A DNA stretch of 64,000 nucleotides, from contig CAVYWS010000002.1 in assembly GCA_963772265.1 (NCBI GenBank), positions 434,001-498,000 of the forward strand. Reading direction: 5' to 3'. Shown here piece by piece: positions 29,065 to 37,501 of the stretch (positions are counted from its first letter, which is position 1; each line of letters begins with the position of its first letter). The translations under genes were made by a program, and so were the position numbers. The notes beneath the pieces are model-generated. The model saw only the letters and a program-made list of their open reading frames with translations, was not told the DNA's origin and did no database searches. Source of the stretch: Mayfieldus sp963772265 (lineage in GTDB: Bacteria; Actinomycetota; Thermoleophilia; Solirubrobacterales; 70-9).

Positions 29065-29083
29065 ATATATCGCCGCGATATAT
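29065..29083. promoter_or_regulatory. Palindromic PadR-type operator overlapping the -10 region
   Basis: ATATATCG-CCG-CGATATAT is a perfect inverted repeat with a 3 bp centre, a striking AT-rich island in GC-rich DNA, ending 8 bp before the PadR ATG. Its right half is also the likely -10 element (TATATAT) of a leaderless transcript. PadR repressors commonly bind such ATAT...ATAT dyads at their own promoter, so autorepression of the PadR-MMPL-SnoaL operon is likely. The site is 73 bp from the divergent lysC start and could also affect that gene. Confidence 0.75.
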
Positions 29084-29091
29084 ATGCGGCG

Positions 29092-29635
29092 ATGAAGCTC
29101 AGCCCCACCGCCTACGTGATCCTCGGGATGCTGCGTACCGGCCCGAAGTCGGGCTATGAGATCAAGGCGCTGGTCGACGGCTCGACCCGGTTCTTCTGGG
29201 CGGCCAGCTACGGGCAGATCTACCCGGAGCTGCGGCGGCTCGAGAAGGACGGCCTGGTGGAAGGAACCGCGGCGCCCCGAGACGGGCGCAAGCGAACCGT
29301 CTACCGGATCACCGCCGCAGGGCGCAGGGAACTGCGCGATTGGCTCCGACGCCCGCCGACGACGTTCGAGACCCGCGACGAGGGGCTGCTGAAGCTCTTC
29401 TTCGCCGGGGCGCTGCCGCCAGAGGACGCGGTCAAGACGCTGGCGGCGATGCGCGATCGGTCCCAGCAGACGCTTGAGCGCCTGCGCGAGATCGAGCCGA
29501 TGGCGGTCGCCGCGGGCGGCTATCCGCTTGATGGTGCTGCGAGGTGGGATCGAGCTCAACGAGTGGTATTCGGACTGGTGCGAGCGGATGCAGGGGCAGC
29601 TGCTCGCAGAGACAGAGGAGAGGGAGGCAAGCTGA
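29092..29635 (+). CDS. PadR-family transcriptional repressor (one frame break)
   Basis: The N-terminal winged helix (SPTAYVILGMLRTGPKSGYEIKAL, then GQIYPELRRLEKDGLV and RTVYRITAAGRRELRDWL) is typical of PadR/Vir-type regulators that respond to small toxic or phenolic compounds. Removing one extra T near 29528 lets the frame continue with MVLRGGIELNEWYSDW and EETEEREAS, giving a 180-residue protein, the usual length with a helical dimerisation domain. Its TGA then overlaps the ATG of the MMPL gene. As written, the frame would run on into MMPL as one fused ORF, which I consider an artefact. An operator palindrome lies immediately upstream. Confidence 0.9.
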
Positions 29636-31789
29636 TGTTCGAGGCACTTGCGCGACTCGCGGACCGTCACGCCAAGCGGGTGGCGATCGGAGCGGTGATC
29701 TTCTTCGTCGTCGCCGGGGCGATCGGAGGCGGGGTGGCGAGCCGGCTCGACCCATATGGGGCCGACGACCCCGCGACCGAGGCGGTCAAGGCGAGCAACC
29801 TGCTCGAGGACAGCGGCTACCGCGACACCGCGCTGATCGTCCTGTTCCAGGACACCAAGGTCTCCAGCCCGCAACGCAAGCACCGCGTCGAGGCGCTCGA
29901 GGACTGGCTTCGCCAGCGCCCCGAGGTCGCTGCGGTGAGCGGTTATTACGACTCCGGCACCCGGGCCTTCGTCTCGAACGACCGCCGCTCGACCTACCTC
30001 GCCGTCTCTCTGAAGGCGACCGACGACAAGGGTTGGCAGGACGCAGCGAAGCGAATCGACGACGAGCTCTCCGATCGCCCGGGGATCATCGTCGGCGGCC
30101 CGGCCCTGGCCCAGCAGCAGGTCAACAAGCAGGTCGAGAAGGACCTGCAGATGGCGGAGATGTTCGCCTTCCCGCTGCTCTTCCTGCTCTCGCTGCTCTT
30201 CTTCCGCAGCCTCGTCGCCTCGCTGCTGCCGCTGATGATCGGCGGCCTGGCGATCGTCGGCACCTTCCTGCTGCTGCGAGTGGCCAGTGAGGTGAGCTCG
30301 GTCTCGATCTTCGCCCTGAACCTGACCACCGGGCTCGGGCTCGGGCTGGCGATCGACTACAGCCTCTTCGTCGTCTCGCGCTATCGCGAGGAGATCGCCA
30401 AGGACGGCCCGGGCCTGGAGGCGATGCGGCGGACGATGGCGACCGCCGGGCGGACGGTGTTCTTCTCCGCGCTGACGGTCGCCGCGGCGATCGCCTCGCT
30501 GCTGATCTTCCCCCAGCGATTCCTCTACTCGATGGGGCTGGGCGGTTCGCTGGTCGCCCTGCTCGCCGCGACCGTGGCGCTGACCGTCCTGCCGGCGGTG
30601 CTGACCCTGCTCGGAACGCGGGTCAACTCCCTCGCGCCCGCCTTCCTGCAGCGGCGCGCGCACTCGGATGCGCGGGCAGCGGACAGTGGGTTCTGGTACC
30701 GGCTCTCCCGCTTCGTCATGCGCCGCCCGGTGCCGGTGGCGACGATCAGCGCCGCCGTTCTGTTGATCGCCGGGATCCCGTTCCTGGGAATCAAGTTCAC
30801 CTCGGTCGACGCCCAGATCCTGCCCGAGTCCGCATCGGCGCGCCAGGTCGACGACATGATGCGGGCCGACTTCCCGCCCTTCCGCGACACGCCGATTCAG
30901 ATCGCGGTCGAAGGCGGCGGTCCCCAGGCCGCAGCCAAGGTCCGCGCCGAGGCCAGCCGGGTTCCAGGCGTCGCCGCGGTGCTGCCTCCCCAGCCGCTGC
31001 GCGCCAACGTCACCCTGGTCCAGGCGGTCGCGAGCCACCCGTTCATCTCCGAGCAGGCAGAGGACAGCGTGCAGGGACATCCGCAACCTGCCCGAGCCGG
31101 CCGGCACCCGGGTCTTGGTCGCCGGCGGCAGCGCCGACTTCCTCGACTTCCAGTCCAGCCTCGAGGAGCACTTGCCACTCGCGGTGGCGATCATCGTCAT
31201 CGCGACGCTGGTGATCCTCTTCCTGATGACGGGCTCGGTGATCCTGCCGGTCAAGGCGCTGCTGATGAACCTGCTCAACCTCAGCGCCGTGCTGGGGATC
31301 CTGGTCCTGATCTTCCAGGACGGGCGCCTGCAGGGCTTCCTCTCCTACACCAGTCAGGGTGCCTTGGAGCAGTCGATGCCGATCCTGCTCGCCGCGGTCG
31401 TCTTCGGGCTCGCCACCGACTACGCCGTGTTCCTGCTCTCGCGGATCAAGGAGGCCCGTGATCGCGGAGCGTCTGACTCGGAGAGCGTCGCGATCGGGCT
31501 CGAGCGAACCGGCCGGATCGTCACCGCCGCGGCACTTCTGTTCGCGGTCGCGGTCGGCGCCTTCGCCACCTCGGAGATCATCTTCATCAAGGAGTGGGGC
31601 CTCGGCGTCGCGTTCGCGGTCCTGATCGACGCCTCGATCATCAGGGCGCTGCTGGTGCCCTCGCTGATGGAGCTGCTCGGCAAGTGGAACTGGTGGGCGC
31701 CCGGACCCCTGCGCCGCCTGCACCAGAGGCTCGGCTTCAGCGAGGCGGGCGAAGCGCCGGCCGGCCATCCCGCGCCCTCGGAAACCTAG
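29635..31789 (+). CDS. MMPL/RND-family membrane transporter (one frame break)
   Basis: MMPL proteins are proton-driven exporters of lipids or drugs. The product, 717 residues after removal of one base near 31071, has two repeats of one plus five membrane helices. Each contains the diagnostic Asp-Tyr motif: GLGLAIDYSLFVVSRYREE in the first half and GLATDYAVFLLSRIKEA in the second. Between membrane helices 1-2 and 7-8 lie large extracytoplasmic domains. The frame resumes at RDIRNLPEPAGTRVLVAGG. Position behind PadR implies ligand-induced efflux. The ATG overlaps the PadR stop. Confidence 0.92.
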
Positions 31790-31797
31790 GAGGAGAG

Positions 31798-32250
31798 ATG
31801 TACAAGTCGATTGCGAAGCGCAAGGTGGCGAACACGTTCGTGGCGCTCAGCCGCGGTGACTGGGAGGCGGCGATCGAAGACGTTTCCGACGACGTCCATC
31901 ACATCTTTCCCGGCGACAACGCGATCGGCGGCGAGCGCCATTCCAAGGAGGCGATGGGCCGCTGGTTCCAGCGCGTCTACAGGCTGATCCCGGACCTGCA
32001 CTTCGAGGTCCAGAACGTCGCCGTGCGGGGATGGCCCTGGGACATGATGGTGGCGGTCGAGTGGACCGACCACGGCCACGCCAGCGACGGGGTCCCCTAC
32101 TCCAACGAGGGCGCCCACTGGATCAGGCTGCGGCGCGGCAAGGCGGTCTACATCCACGCCTACCTCGATGACGAGAAGGTGACTGAGATCTGCCGCCGCC
32201 TCGCCGCGGACGGCGTCGAGGAAGCGGCCGCGGCGCCGATTACGGCCTAG
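31798..32250 (+). CDS. SnoaL-like / NTF2-fold protein
   Basis: The 150-residue product has an N-terminal helix (IAKRKVANTFVALSRGDWEAAIEDV) leading into a cone-shaped alpha+beta barrel. It continues with HIFPGDNAIGGE, then a WFQRVYRLIPDLHFEVQNV segment and RLRRGKAVYIHAYLD. This is the ketosteroid-isomerase/SnoaL fold, whose members range from cyclases to small-molecule-binding proteins. An AGGAGGAG site precedes the ATG, 9 bp after the MMPL stop, so it belongs to the PadR operon and may modify or bind the exported compound. Its TAG shares the bases CTAG with the stop of the convergent MerR gene. Confidence 0.8.
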   Translation: MYKSIAKRKVANTFVALSRGDWEAAIEDVSDDVHHIFPGDNAIGGERHSKEAMGRWFQRVYRLIPDLHFEVQNVAVRGWPWDMMVAVEWTDHGHASDGVPYSNEGAHWIRLRRGKAVYIHAYLDDEKVTEICRRLAADGVEEAAAAPITA

Positions 32251-33089
32251 GCGAAAGCGCTCGCCGCGCGGCGGCGCAGGTCCGAGTTGAGCGCCTGGGT
32301 GATCTGGCTCGGCAGCTCGGCGACCGGAACGCCGTCCTCGGAGCGCAGGGCGGGGATGCGGAACGCGTACAGCGGCGCCTCGACTCCGAGTCCGCGGATC
32401 CGCCGCAGCTTGCCAACCGCCTCGGTGCCACCGGATTGCGGCCCGCAGAGAACGATCGCGGTCGGCTCCAGCGCCCGCACAGCCCGCTCCAACCGTTCGC
32501 CCTCCAGCTCGCTGGACAGGACGAGGACCCGGAAGCCGGCCCGGCGCAGCGCCAGGTCGAGCGCCTGTGCGTGCACCGACTCGACGTCGGCGACCTCGTT
32601 TGTCTCAAGCAACAGGATTCCCGCCGGACGCGAGGCCGGGGGGGCGAGGCGGCGGGCATTGTGGAGCCAGCCGGTTGCCCAGCGGCAGCCGAACTCCAGC
32701 TCGGCCTCGCGCTCGGGGTCGGTTCCCACCCGGTCCAGGGTGGGCAGCAGAAGCTCCTCGATCGAGCGCTCCAGGGGCCGCAGCGCAAGGCTTTCCTCCA
32801 TGGCGCGATCGGCGGCGTCCTCGTCGAAGCTCTCCAGCGCGGCCTGAAGGCCGCCGCTCGTCGCCGGGGCGCTCTGGCGCTGGCGCGCCAGCTCGATCGC
32901 GGTGCTGATGTTTCCAGTCTCGGCGAGCGCGTCGCGAAGCGTCTGCAGCTCGACGAGCTCGTACTGACGATGATTCCCGGCGGTGCGCTCGGGCTGCGGA
33001 TAGCCGAAGCGGCGCTCCCAGCTGCGCAGCGTGTTCGGGCTGACGCCGAGGATCTCGGCCGCGGCATTGGTTCGGATTCCGGTGCTCAT
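32247..33089 (-). CDS. MerR-family regulator with cobalamin-binding-like C-terminal domain
   Basis: Residues 1-75 are a MerR winged helix (RTNAAAEILGVSPNTLRSWERRFGYPQPERTAGNHRQY), very close in style to CarH/LitR regulators. The rest (to 280) resembles the four-helix plus Rossmann B12-binding module of that family, with LLPTLDRVG and GILLLETNEVADVESVHAQALDLALRRAGFRVLVL. A histidine at the axial-ligand position (ESVH) is present. The helical-bundle W-x9-EH motif that covers the upper face of adenosylcobalamin in CarH is not recognisable. It may thus bind another cobalamin form or none. It is the likely regulator of nearby genes, unproven. Confidence 0.82.
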   Translation of the reverse strand: MSTGIRTNAAAEILGVSPNTLRSWERRFGYPQPERTAGNHRQYELVELQTLRDALAETGNISTAIELARQRQSAPATSGGLQAALESFDEDAADRAMEESLALRPLERSIEELLLPTLDRVGTDPEREAELEFGCRWATGWLHNARRLAPPASRPAGILLLETNEVADVESVHAQALDLALRRAGFRVLVLSSELEGERLERAVRALEPTAIVLCGPQSGGTEAVGKLRRIRGLGVEAPLYAFRIPALRSEDGVPVAELPSQITQALNSDLRRRAASAFA

Positions 33090-33197
33090 CGCAGTTCCCC
33101 CTTCTCGGTGCGCCGGTTTGAAACCCCGACGCCTTGCACGGGTTTACCGCGCTATCGGCAAAGTTCCCGGAAACTGTTAGAGAACTTGCGCAGCCTG

Positions 33198-34115
33198 CTA
33201 GCGATCTTGCAGGCCAGCGACCGTGATCCCGCGCCCGGTGGCGCGTGCCCGCCACATCGCGGTGTCTGCCGCGTGCAGAAGCTGTGAGGGATCCTCGCCG
33301 TGCTCGGGGCAGCCGACGATCCCGGTCGAGACCCGGATCCGCAGGTCGCTTGCTCGGTCGAGCCGGGCGAGGATCTGGGTCAGGCGGTTGGCCATCTGGG
33401 CCGCTGACTCCGAGGTCTGATGTGGAGCGAGGACGCAGATCCCGTCCTGCTCGGTCGCGTAGGCCTCGTCCATCAACCTGATGCTGCCGCGAACCGCGTG
33501 CGAGACGATCCCCATCGCCTGCTGGGCGTCGCGGCTCCCGGGTCCCTCGATGTCGAGGACGAGCAGGGCAAACGGCGATCCGTAGCGCTTGGTCAGCGCG
33601 ACCATCTGCTCGAGGCGGTTGCGCATCTGGCCGCGGTTGTAGAGGCCCGTCGCCGGGTCCGAGCCCCCGGACCGCTGGGTCAGCACTTCGACGGTGTATC
33701 CGGTGATCCGAGCGAACAGCGCCGCCAGCCGCTCAACCGCCTCGGCGAACAGCTCGGGCTCGCTGGATGCCAGCTCCATCCGCATCGTCGCCAACAGGCT
33801 TGAGTGGAGATAGGACATCTCGCGGGTGAGCTGGGCGGGAGAGGTCGACGCACCGCGCTCCTGTGCGAGGCGGGCGGCGCGCTGAACGGCCGAGTCGAGC
33901 GACTGGTCCTGGCTGCCCATCGCAGCGAGGATGTCGCTGATCAACTGCGGCAGCTCCTCGGAAGCCCAGTCGAGGGGGAGCTGCTTGACCTCGGAGAGGT
34001 CCGAGTTGAGGATCACCTCGACGACCCATGCCTTGGCGATCTGCTCTCGCGAGCGCTCCACCTTGGCAAGCTGGGCGCGCAGAGCAGAAGCCTTCCTGGC
34101 ACCGTTCTCGCTCAT
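33198..34115 (-). CDS. Degenerate GGDEF-domain protein
   Basis: The 305-residue protein has an N-terminal helical region (about 1-165) containing SEELPQLISDILAAMG and TREMSYLHSSLLATM, a putative sensor bundle. A diguanylate-cyclase-like domain then begins at DPATGLYNRGQMRNRLEQM. The fold continues with FALLVLDIEGPGSRD, and RVSTGIVGCPEHGEDPSQLLHAADTAMWRARATGRG matches the family end. The GGDEF signature itself is replaced by ATEQDG, so cyclase activity is not expected; it may bind GTP or c-di-GMP or act as a scaffold. The ATG at 34115 is chosen (MSENGARK) over the longer frame start. Confidence 0.85.
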   Translation of the reverse strand: MSENGARKASALRAQLAKVERSREQIAKAWVVEVILNSDLSEVKQLPLDWASEELPQLISDILAAMGSQDQSLDSAVQRAARLAQERGASTSPAQLTREMSYLHSSLLATMRMELASSEPELFAEAVERLAALFARITGYTVEVLTQRSGGSDPATGLYNRGQMRNRLEQMVALTKRYGSPFALLVLDIEGPGSRDAQQAMGIVSHAVRGSIRLMDEAYATEQDGICVLAPHQTSESAAQMANRLTQILARLDRASDLRIRVSTGIVGCPEHGEDPSQLLHAADTAMWRARATGRGITVAGLQDR

Positions 34116-34222
34116 CCCGGGCGATGGTACGCGTGCCCGAGCAGGGCTGCCGCAAGTTCTCATACTTTTCCGTAGGCGGCCCGATTTTCCGTAAGCGAGG
34201 CGTCTAGGTGGTTCGTCTAGCC

Positions 34223-34615
34223 CTAGCCCAGCAGCTCGCGGGCAGCCTGCGGATCACCGAACACGCGGGCCGAGCGAATCGTCCCTTCGGCGACCTCCCA
34301 GAGCCAGGCGTTGGGCGCGTCGATCGTCGCCAGCTCGCGCCGCGCCCGCACCCGGCCGAAGACGATCAGGCGGCTGTCGGAGATCTGATGGAACTCGGTC
34401 GCCAGCAGCTCGATCTCGTCCCACATCTCACCAACGTCGCGCATGTACTCGAGCATTCCCTCATAGCCCTTGTAGGGCTTTTCGCGGCCGGCGAGCATGC
34501 CGGTGACGGTGTGGATCTCGATCTGGGGATCCGCAAGCTCGCGCAACGCCTCGAGGTCGCGCTCCGAGAACGCCTTGTAGGCGCGGCGCACCAGCTGCTC
34601 CGCCGAGGCCTCCAT
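34223..34615 (-). CDS. SnoaL-like / NTF2-fold protein
   Basis: A 130-residue product begins MEASAEQLVRRAYKAFSERD and runs through LADPQIEIHTVTG, GYEGMLEYMRDVGEMWDEIEL and VFGRVRARRELA to a final AARELLG. This pattern (helix, Asp-containing strand, amphipathic helix, four-stranded sheet) is the NTF2-like fold of the SnoaL group. Substrate and role are unknown. The longer frame that includes it continues upstream out of frame with recR and is not used. It follows recR by 20 bp on the same strand and may be cotranscribed with it. Confidence 0.75.
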   Translation of the reverse strand: MEASAEQLVRRAYKAFSERDLEALRELADPQIEIHTVTGMLAGREKPYKGYEGMLEYMRDVGEMWDEIELLATEFHQISDSRLIVFGRVRARRELATIDAPNAWLWEVAEGTIRSARVFGDPQAARELLG

Positions 34616-34635
34616 CCCTAGAGCGCCTCCATGCC

Positions 34636-35238
34636 CTATAAGGCCTGTCTTCCCGCCAATGCCTTGCCGAGCGTTACTTCGTCGGCATGCTCGAGGTCGG
34701 CGCCGACCGGAAGGCCGCTGGCGAGCCTGGTCACAGTGACCTCTCCGCGCAGAGCCTCGGCGATGTGCAGCGCGGTCGCCTCGCCGGTGGTGGTCGGATT
34801 GGTTGCCAGCACGACCTCGGTGACCTCGTCCGACCTCGCCCGCTCCAGCAGCTCGGCGATCCGCAGGTCCTCGGGGTCGATCCCGTCGATCGGGGACAGC
34901 GCTCCGCCGAGCACGTGGTAGGCGCCGCGGTACTCGTGGGTTCGCTCGATCGGGATCACGTCGGCGGGCTCCTCGACGACACAGATCACCGAGCGATCGC
35001 GGGAGTGGTCGGTGCAGATCCGGCATTGGGGGCCCTCGGCGAGGTTGAAGCACACCTCGCACAGCCCGACCTTCTCCTTGACCTCGAGAATCGCGTCGGC
35101 GAGGGCCTTCGCATCGGAGTCCTCGGCTCGAAGCAGGTGAAAGGCGAGTCGCTGCGCGCTGCGTTGCCCGATCCCGGGCAGCTTCTGCAGCTCGGCGACG
35201 AGGCGGCCCAGCGGTGCCGGGCCCTCGGCCGCCATCAC
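34636..35238 (-). CDS. recR: Recombination protein RecR
   Basis: RecR works with RecF/RecO to load RecA at gaps. The 200-residue protein has the helix-hairpin-helix ELQKLPGIGQRSAQRLAFH, the Cys4 zinc finger CEVCFNLAEGPQCRIC, and a Toprim domain (VICVVEEPADVIPIERTHEYRGAYHVLGG and VVLATNPTTTGEATALHI). All core motifs are intact and the length is standard. Its start overlaps the end of ebfC by 4 bp, in the common dnaX-ebfC-recR order. Confidence 0.97.
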   Translation of the reverse strand: MMAAEGPAPLGRLVAELQKLPGIGQRSAQRLAFHLLRAEDSDAKALADAILEVKEKVGLCEVCFNLAEGPQCRICTDHSRDRSVICVVEEPADVIPIERTHEYRGAYHVLGGALSPIDGIDPEDLRIAELLERARSDEVTEVVLATNPTTTGEATALHIAEALRGEVTVTRLASGLPVGADLEHADEVTLGKALAGRQAL

Positions 35239-35600
35239 ATCCCGGGGAGCCCCCCGCCCCCCGGCCCAGCCATCCCTAACCCGCCGAGTCCTCCGGTTAT
35301 CCCGCCCATCTTGCTGTTCGCCAACTCCTGCGCCGAGCGAATCGCCTCGTTGACGGCGGCCATCACCATGTCGGCGAGCATCTCTGCGTCCTCGGGATCG
35401 ACCGCCTCCGGGTCGATCTCGATCGCCTTCAGCTTCAGATCGCCGCTGATCTTGACCTTCACCATCCCGCCGCCGGCGCTCGCCTCGACTTCCTCGTTGG
35501 CGAGCTGCTCCTGGGCCTTTGCCATCTCGGCCTGCATCTGCTGCGCCTGCTTGAGCAGCGCATTCATGTCGAAGCCGCCCGGTCCGCCGCCTCTGGCCAT
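35235..35600 (-). CDS. YbaB/EbfC family nucleoid-associated protein
   Basis: EbfC is a small dimeric DNA-binding protein found next to dnaX and recR in most bacteria. The 121-residue product has the long helix NALLKQAQQMQAEMAKAQEQL and the core VEASAGGGMVKVKISGDLKLKAIEIDPEAV, then a helix DAEMLADMVMAAVNEAI. A Gly/Met-rich tail follows. It may start at the upstream ATG (MARGGGPGG) or at the internal Met-Asn-Ala. The gap of 164 bp to dnaX contains no gene. Confidence 0.93.
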   Translation of the reverse strand: MARGGGPGGFDMNALLKQAQQMQAEMAKAQEQLANEEVEASAGGGMVKVKISGDLKLKAIEIDPEAVDPEDAEMLADMVMAAVNEAIRSAQELANSKMGGITGGLGGLGMAGPGGGGLPGM

Positions 35601-35764
35601 CAGATGAGTAACTCCATGGTCGCGCGCGATTGGGGGGCCGGCTGGTCGAGCAGATCTAGGACGCAGGGCGCGACGTGTGCCGGTGGCACATGAGCGCCCG
35701 AGGACGAAGAGATGCGAAGGCCAGGCGGACCATCCAGGCGTGCGCGGATCGTGGGGTTGCTCAT

Positions 35765-37438
35765 CTAGCCGGCCCCCTCCGAGCCGACCTCCTCCGCCGG
35801 TCCGACCTCTTCCGCGTCGAACTCGGACTTGATCCGCTCCAGGAGCGCCTCCTCGTCGAGCTCGACCTCGCCGCCTTCGGCGGCGTCGTCGAGAAGGACG
35901 TAGACGGGGCGAAGCCCCTCGCCGATCACCGAGCGCAGGGCTCCGGTGAAGCGCTCGCGGTGCTCGGCGCCCTCCGCCTTCTTCTTGTTGAAGGTCGAGC
36001 CGGGTGGAAAGCCGATCCGCAGCACCCTCTCCTCAGGCTCGACGGCGATCGGCCGGGCGCCCTCGAACAGCGCCGACAGCATCGCCGAGCCCGACTGGCG
36101 CACCTTGTCGATCACCGCGGGCCAGGCCCGCTGGATCTGCTCGAGATCGGGAACTTCATTGCTCGCCGCTCGTTGCTCGTTGCCCGGAGGTTGGGGCTCA
36201 GGGGCCGGCTCAGGTTCGGATCGCCGTTGCTTGTTGCTTGTTGCTCGTTGCTCGGGTTTGGCCGCGGGCGCCGGCGCGGGCTCGCCGTTTCCAAGCCGCT
36301 TCTCGAGGCGCTCCACCCGCCGCAACAGGCCCTCGCCCGCTGGATCCAGGTCGGGTCGCGCCGCCTTCAGCAGCGCCAGCTCGATCGCCATCCGCGCGTC
36401 GTCGCCTTCGCGCATCGCCGCCAGGCTCTCGGCCAGCTCGTCGATCGTCCGCACCAGCGCGGCTGGGCCGATCGCGGCAGCCTGTGAGCGCAGCCGATCC
36501 GGGTCGGTGGCGGTGACGACGAAGCTGTCGGGCACCTCGCCGGTCGTCTGGATCACCAGCAGATGCCGAAGATGGGCGAGCAGGTCGCGCGCGAACTGAG
36601 CGGGGTCGCGACCGGAGCGGGCGAGGCGCTCGACCGACCCCAGCGCCGCCTTGGGGTCCTCGTCCGAGACCGCATCGACAGCCTCGAAGAGCAGGTCGGC
36701 GTCGGCGGCGCCGAGGAGCTCCAGCACCGCGTCGAGCTCGACCTTCTCGCCTCCGAAGGCGACGAGCTGGTCGAGGGTGGCGAGAGCGTCGCGAAAGCTT
36801 CCGGTGGCGGCCCGCGCCAGCATCGAGACCGCCGCGTCGTCGATCTCGATCTTCTCCGCTTCCCCCACCCGGCGCACGACCTCGGCGATCTGCTCCAGCG
36901 AGGGGCGCTGGAAGTCGAAGCGCTGGCAGCGGTCGGCGATCGTCGGCATCACCTTGTGGGCCTCCGTCGTCGCCAGCACGAAGACGGTGTTGGGGGGAGG
37001 CTCCTCGAGCGTCTTCAGGAACGCATTCCAGGCCTCCTTGGTGAGCATGTGGGCCTCGTCGATGATGTAGACCTTCCACTGCCCGGCGGCCGGGGCGTAG
37101 GCGACCCGCTCGCGAAGGTCGCGGATGTCGTCGACCGAACGGTTCGAGGCGGCGTCCATCTCGATCACGTCCATCGAGGTGCCGGAGGCGATCGTCACGC
37201 AGGACTCACAGACCCCGCACGGCTGCGTGGTCGGGCCGTTCACGCAGTTAAGCGAGCGGGCGAGGATCTTCGCCATCGAGGTCTTGCCGGTACCGCGCGA
37301 GCCCACGAACAGATAGGCGTGATGAACCTTGCCCTTCTCGACCGCGTTGCGCAGCGTGCGCACCACGTGCTGCTGGCCGACCACCTGGTCGAAGGACCCC
37401 GGGCGGTGGCGACGGTATAGGGAGGCGCTCTCGGTCAC
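35765..37438 (-). CDS. dnaX: DNA polymerase III subunit gamma/tau
   Basis: DnaX is the clamp-loader ATPase of the replisome. The 557-residue protein has RRHRPGSFDQVVGQQHV, Walker A GSRGTGKTSMAK, a four-cysteine zinc module (LNCVNGPTTQPCGVCESC), IIDEAHMLTKEAWNAFLKTLEEPP and the domain III helices. From about residue 385 a flexible linker contains reiterated EQRATSNK/NEQRAASNE stretches with underlying TTGCTCGTTGCT-like DNA repeats. A final domain (from about 430) probably contacts the polymerase. Start is GTG. I see no programmed frameshift slippery site, so only the long form is predicted. Confidence 0.95.
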   Translation of the reverse strand: MTESASLYRRHRPGSFDQVVGQQHVVRTLRNAVEKGKVHHAYLFVGSRGTGKTSMAKILARSLNCVNGPTTQPCGVCESCVTIASGTSMDVIEMDAASNRSVDDIRDLRERVAYAPAAGQWKVYIIDEAHMLTKEAWNAFLKTLEEPPPNTVFVLATTEAHKVMPTIADRCQRFDFQRPSLEQIAEVVRRVGEAEKIEIDDAAVSMLARAATGSFRDALATLDQLVAFGGEKVELDAVLELLGAADADLLFEAVDAVSDEDPKAALGSVERLARSGRDPAQFARDLLAHLRHLLVIQTTGEVPDSFVVTATDPDRLRSQAAAIGPAALVRTIDELAESLAAMREGDDARMAIELALLKAARPDLDPAGEGLLRRVERLEKRLGNGEPAPAPAAKPEQRATSNKQRRSEPEPAPEPQPPGNEQRAASNEVPDLEQIQRAWPAVIDKVRQSGSAMLSALFEGARPIAVEPEERVLRIGFPPGSTFNKKKAEGAEHRERFTGALRSVIGEGLRPVYVLLDDAAEGGEVELDEEALLERIKSEFDAEEVGPAEEVGSEGAG

Positions 37439-37501
37439 GAGGGGGCGAGCCTAGCAACGGCGGGTGCCGTCGCCGGGTCGTGCGCTCTGTACCTTGCGCC
37501 G

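Noticed and set aside
29092..31461. A 789-residue PadR-MMPL fusion protein
   Set aside because: The fusion exists only because one extra base near 29528 removes the PadR stop. Correcting it gives a standard 180-residue PadR whose TGA overlaps a standard MMPL start.
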